5,643 bases of DNA from Oscillospiraceae bacterium (GTDB lineage: Bacteria > Bacillota > Clostridia > Oscillospirales > Acutalibacteraceae): positions 1 through 5,643 of the forward strand of contig WQRM01000103.1 in the NCBI GenBank assembly GCA_009786735.1. Direction: 5' to 3'. How positions within the stretch are numbered: the stretch's first letter is position 1; each line of letters opens with the position of its first letter. The position numbers and the translations under genes are program-made. Positions 4,435 to 5,643 of the stretch are shown in pieces. The notes under the pieces were generated by a model. That model worked only from the letters and a program-made list of their open reading frames with translations. It was not told where the DNA came from and did not search any database.

Positions 4435-4576
4435 CCCTCCCCCTGTCCTGCGGGACATCCCCCTCTACCAGAGGGGGACTTGGGGCTTAAGGATATGCCG
4501 ACATCAAAACTTTCGGCTGCAAGCCCCTGGCTCCCTCTGATAGAGGGAGCTCCCGCCGCAGCGGGTGAGGGTGGGG
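4435..4576. repeat. Second composite inverted pair of two-hairpin elements (BIME-like)
   Basis: Copy A (4435-4488) and copy B (4521-4576) are similar elements in opposite orientation, about 32 bases apart. Copy A has hairpins TGTCC-TGCG-GGACA and TCCCCCTCT-ACC-AGAGGGGGA. Copy B has, in mirrored order, GCTCCCTCT-GAT-AGAGGGAGC and CCCGC-CGCA-GCGGG. The inner ends GGGGCTT (4482-4488) and AAGCCCC (4521-4527) pair, and a small GCCGA/TCGGC hairpin lies in the centre. The order of parts (CCCTC-type outer end, small hairpin, C-rich/G-rich hairpin, inner end) matches the composite at 2268-2473. No ORF of credible composition is present here. Confidence 0.65.
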
Positions 4577-4588
4577 TGCGGAGCACAA

Positions 4589-4616
4589 TGTAGGGGTCGC
4601 GCCCCTGCGCGACTCG
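4589..4616 (+). repeat. TGTAGGGG palindrome, copy P5
   Basis: TGTAGGGG with stem GGGTCGCGC / GCGCGACTC (one G-U) around CCCT, ending CG. It has the same frame as its neighbours but a distinct stem. Confidence 0.65.
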
Positions 4617-4636
4617 TGGGCTTTGATGGCGTTCAT

Positions 4637-4663
4637 TGTAGGGGCGGCAATTTTGCCGCCCGT
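4637..4663 (+). repeat. TGTAGGGG palindrome, copy P6
   Basis: Identical over 27 bases to copy P1 at 2508-2534: TGTAGGGG, then stem GGGCGGCAA / TTGCCGCCC with TT between. It lies in the spacer between the GH30-like and IMPACT genes. Confidence 0.75.
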
Positions 4664-4687
4664 TCCTCTTGCGCTTATCATAAAATT

Positions 4688-4714
4688 CCCGGGCGAACAC
4701 AGGTCGCCCCTACA
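4688..4714 (-). repeat. TGTAGGGG palindrome, copy P7
   Basis: On the minus strand, TGTAGGGGCGA pairs with TCGCCC (4691-4696 with 4704-4709) around a seven-base loop, ending CCCGGG. It is the copy nearest the end of the GH30-like gene, about 60 bases past its stop codon. Confidence 0.68.
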
Positions 4715-4775
4715 TCCCGCGGCACAGTTTCTGGCGTTTGCCGCACACTATTTCTGCATTGTGCATGATTATTTT

Positions 4776-5643
4776 TTATTTCACAACCACCGTGTTCACG
4801 CTTTTCGCTGCAATCGTGAAGCCCGCCAGGTCAACTTCGCTGTCGTGCCAGCTCATCCCGGCGTTCGTCTGCACGAGCGTTGCGCGCCCATTGCCCAGCG
4901 AGATATCACGCGCGGTGTCGCCATGGTTGGTGATGATCACCGCCGTGTGCGTGGCGCATTTGAACGCCACCACCTGCAGGTCATCGGGCGCGCCTTGCAC
5001 CTCAACGCGCACCGCGCCGCGCGGCACGAACTTGGTGAACTGCCCATAGGCATAGTAGCGCTTGGGGATGTCGAAGGTCTGCTTTTCTTGGTCAACGTAG
5101 ATCAGCCCATCGCTGTAGTCCACTTCAGACACGGCGATCCACTTTTGCCAGCTCACCACGTCCATGATGGTCAGGTCTTCCCACACTTCGTTGGCAATCG
5201 TCAGCGCCGATGTCATGCCATAGTCGCGCCCGCCCTGCATCTCCGTCCACTCGCTCATGCGAATCACCTGGCCGGGATACTTGCGGTTCATCCACTGGCG
5301 AAAGCGGCGCTTCACGTCCTTGCCCTTGCGCCAAGCGAGGGGCTTGAGCACATAGCCGTGCACGTCAATGCCGTCCACGCGCGTGCGGATGGTCGGGCAA
5401 CCCAGCACCGCGCGGGTGTAGGTCTTGTTCATGTAGCGCAGGTCGTTCATCTCCGCGCCAGACAGCATCATGCCCTGCAGCGCCGGGCGTTTATCCATCT
5501 CCTGCGCGAACTTGCGCAGCAGCCGCCGCACGCCATGGGCGCGGTAGTGACAACCCTCTTGACCCGACAGCTTTTCAATCCACGGGCCGAACGGCTCGTT
5601 GATGGGCGACAGCACCTTCACCGGCACACCCTGCGCCAGAAAA
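4776..5643 (-). CDS. Glycoside hydrolase family 30-like enzyme, C-terminal part (5' end outside window)
   Basis: About 288 residues are visible; the frame is open at the right edge, so the N-terminus and any signal peptide lie outside the window. GH30 enzymes are retaining beta-glycosidases with a (beta/alpha)8 barrel plus a side beta-domain. Counting from the GTG at 5627, the acid/base Glu is Glu11 in VKVLSPINEPFGPW, followed by QEGCHY (23-28). The expected nucleophile is Glu126 in VIRMSEWTEM. After VSWQKW (158-163) and FDIPKRYYAYGQFTKFVPRG (185-204), the remaining roughly 80 residues look like the C-terminal beta-sandwich, ending NTVVVK. The NEP-to-QEGC segment recalls GH30 enzymes acting on beta-1,6-linked galactan or related glycans, but the substrate cannot be set from this fragment. 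That GTG is an internal valine codon, not the start. A repeat-rich spacer follows with no clear terminator. Confidence 0.88.
   Translation of the reverse strand, partial: FLAQGVPVKVLSPINEPFGPWIEKLSGQEGCHYRAHGVRRLLRKFAQEMDKRPALQGMMLSGAEMNDLRYMNKTYTRAVLGCPTIRTRVDGIDVHGYVLKPLAWRKGKDVKRRFRQWMNRKYPGQVIRMSEWTEMQGGRDYGMTSALTIANEVWEDLTIMDVVSWQKWIAVSEVDYSDGLIYVDQEKQTFDIPKRYYAYGQFTKFVPRGAVRVEVQGAPDDLQVVAFKCATHTAVIITNHGDTARDISLGNGRATLVQTNAGMSWHDSEVDLAGFTIAAKSVNTVVVK

Noticed and set aside
4428..4700. Minus-strand open frames of 64-90 codons in the spacer between the GH30-like and IMPACT genes.
   Set aside because: They are made of the palindromic repeats read through (Pro-, Arg- and Gly-rich) and have no coding signature.
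2508..4714. A CRISPR array, suggested by several similar short palindromic repeats.
   Set aside because: The copies are irregularly spaced, occur in both orientations and have variable cores, with no uniform spacers and no cas genes.

Overview
The window is about 5.6 kb of moderately GC-rich bacterial DNA in which every supported gene lies on the minus strand. The gene set suggests a Clostridia-type Firmicute, possibly a gut Oscillospiraceae/Ruminococcaceae-like organism: a short stand-alone S4 protein of the RqcP/YabO type, a short ACT-type SerA beside SerC, GGAGG-type ribosome sites, sigma-A-like promoters, and dense families of small intergenic palindromes. The taxon is an inference; no marker gene fixes it.

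In transcription order (right to left) the layout is as follows. (1) 5643-4776 holds the 3' part of a glycoside hydrolase family 30-like gene, open at the window edge. (2) 4775-4345 is a gene-free, repeat-packed spacer with five TGTAGGGG-type palindromes and a head-to-head pair of larger two-hairpin elements. (3) 4344-3991 is a short IMPACT/YigZ-family protein lacking the usual C-terminal domain. (4) 3990-3805 is a spacer with hairpins, a short direct repeat and a clear promoter. (5) 3804-2725 is serC. (6) 2724-2252 is a second repeat-packed spacer with two TGTAGGGG palindromes and a 206-bp composite inverted repeat ending four bases from the serA ribosome site. (7) 2251-1115 is serA. (8) A consensus extended -10 promoter drives an unrecognised 142-residue exported/membrane protein (997-569). 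(9) After a strong hairpin come a 57-residue four-cysteine protein (500-327) and an overlapping S4-domain protein (340-104).

SerA and SerC catalyse the first two steps of serine synthesis from 3-phosphoglycerate. They share direction and may share the serC promoter, although 473 bp of palindromic DNA lies between them. The phosphatase SerB is not in the window. The two small genes at the left end overlap by 14 bases and are probably translationally coupled. RqcP-type proteins act on stalled 50S subunits, so the cysteine protein may be functionally linked, but nothing in the sequence proves this.

The most unusual content is the repeat system. At least two families of short palindromes occur, with compensatory changes in their stems. 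The larger family is arranged twice as inverted head-to-head pairs, resembling the REP/BIME organisation known from enterobacteria. One copy carries a precise 39-bp internal segment that its partner lacks. No transposase, CRISPR array, tRNA or rRNA was seen.
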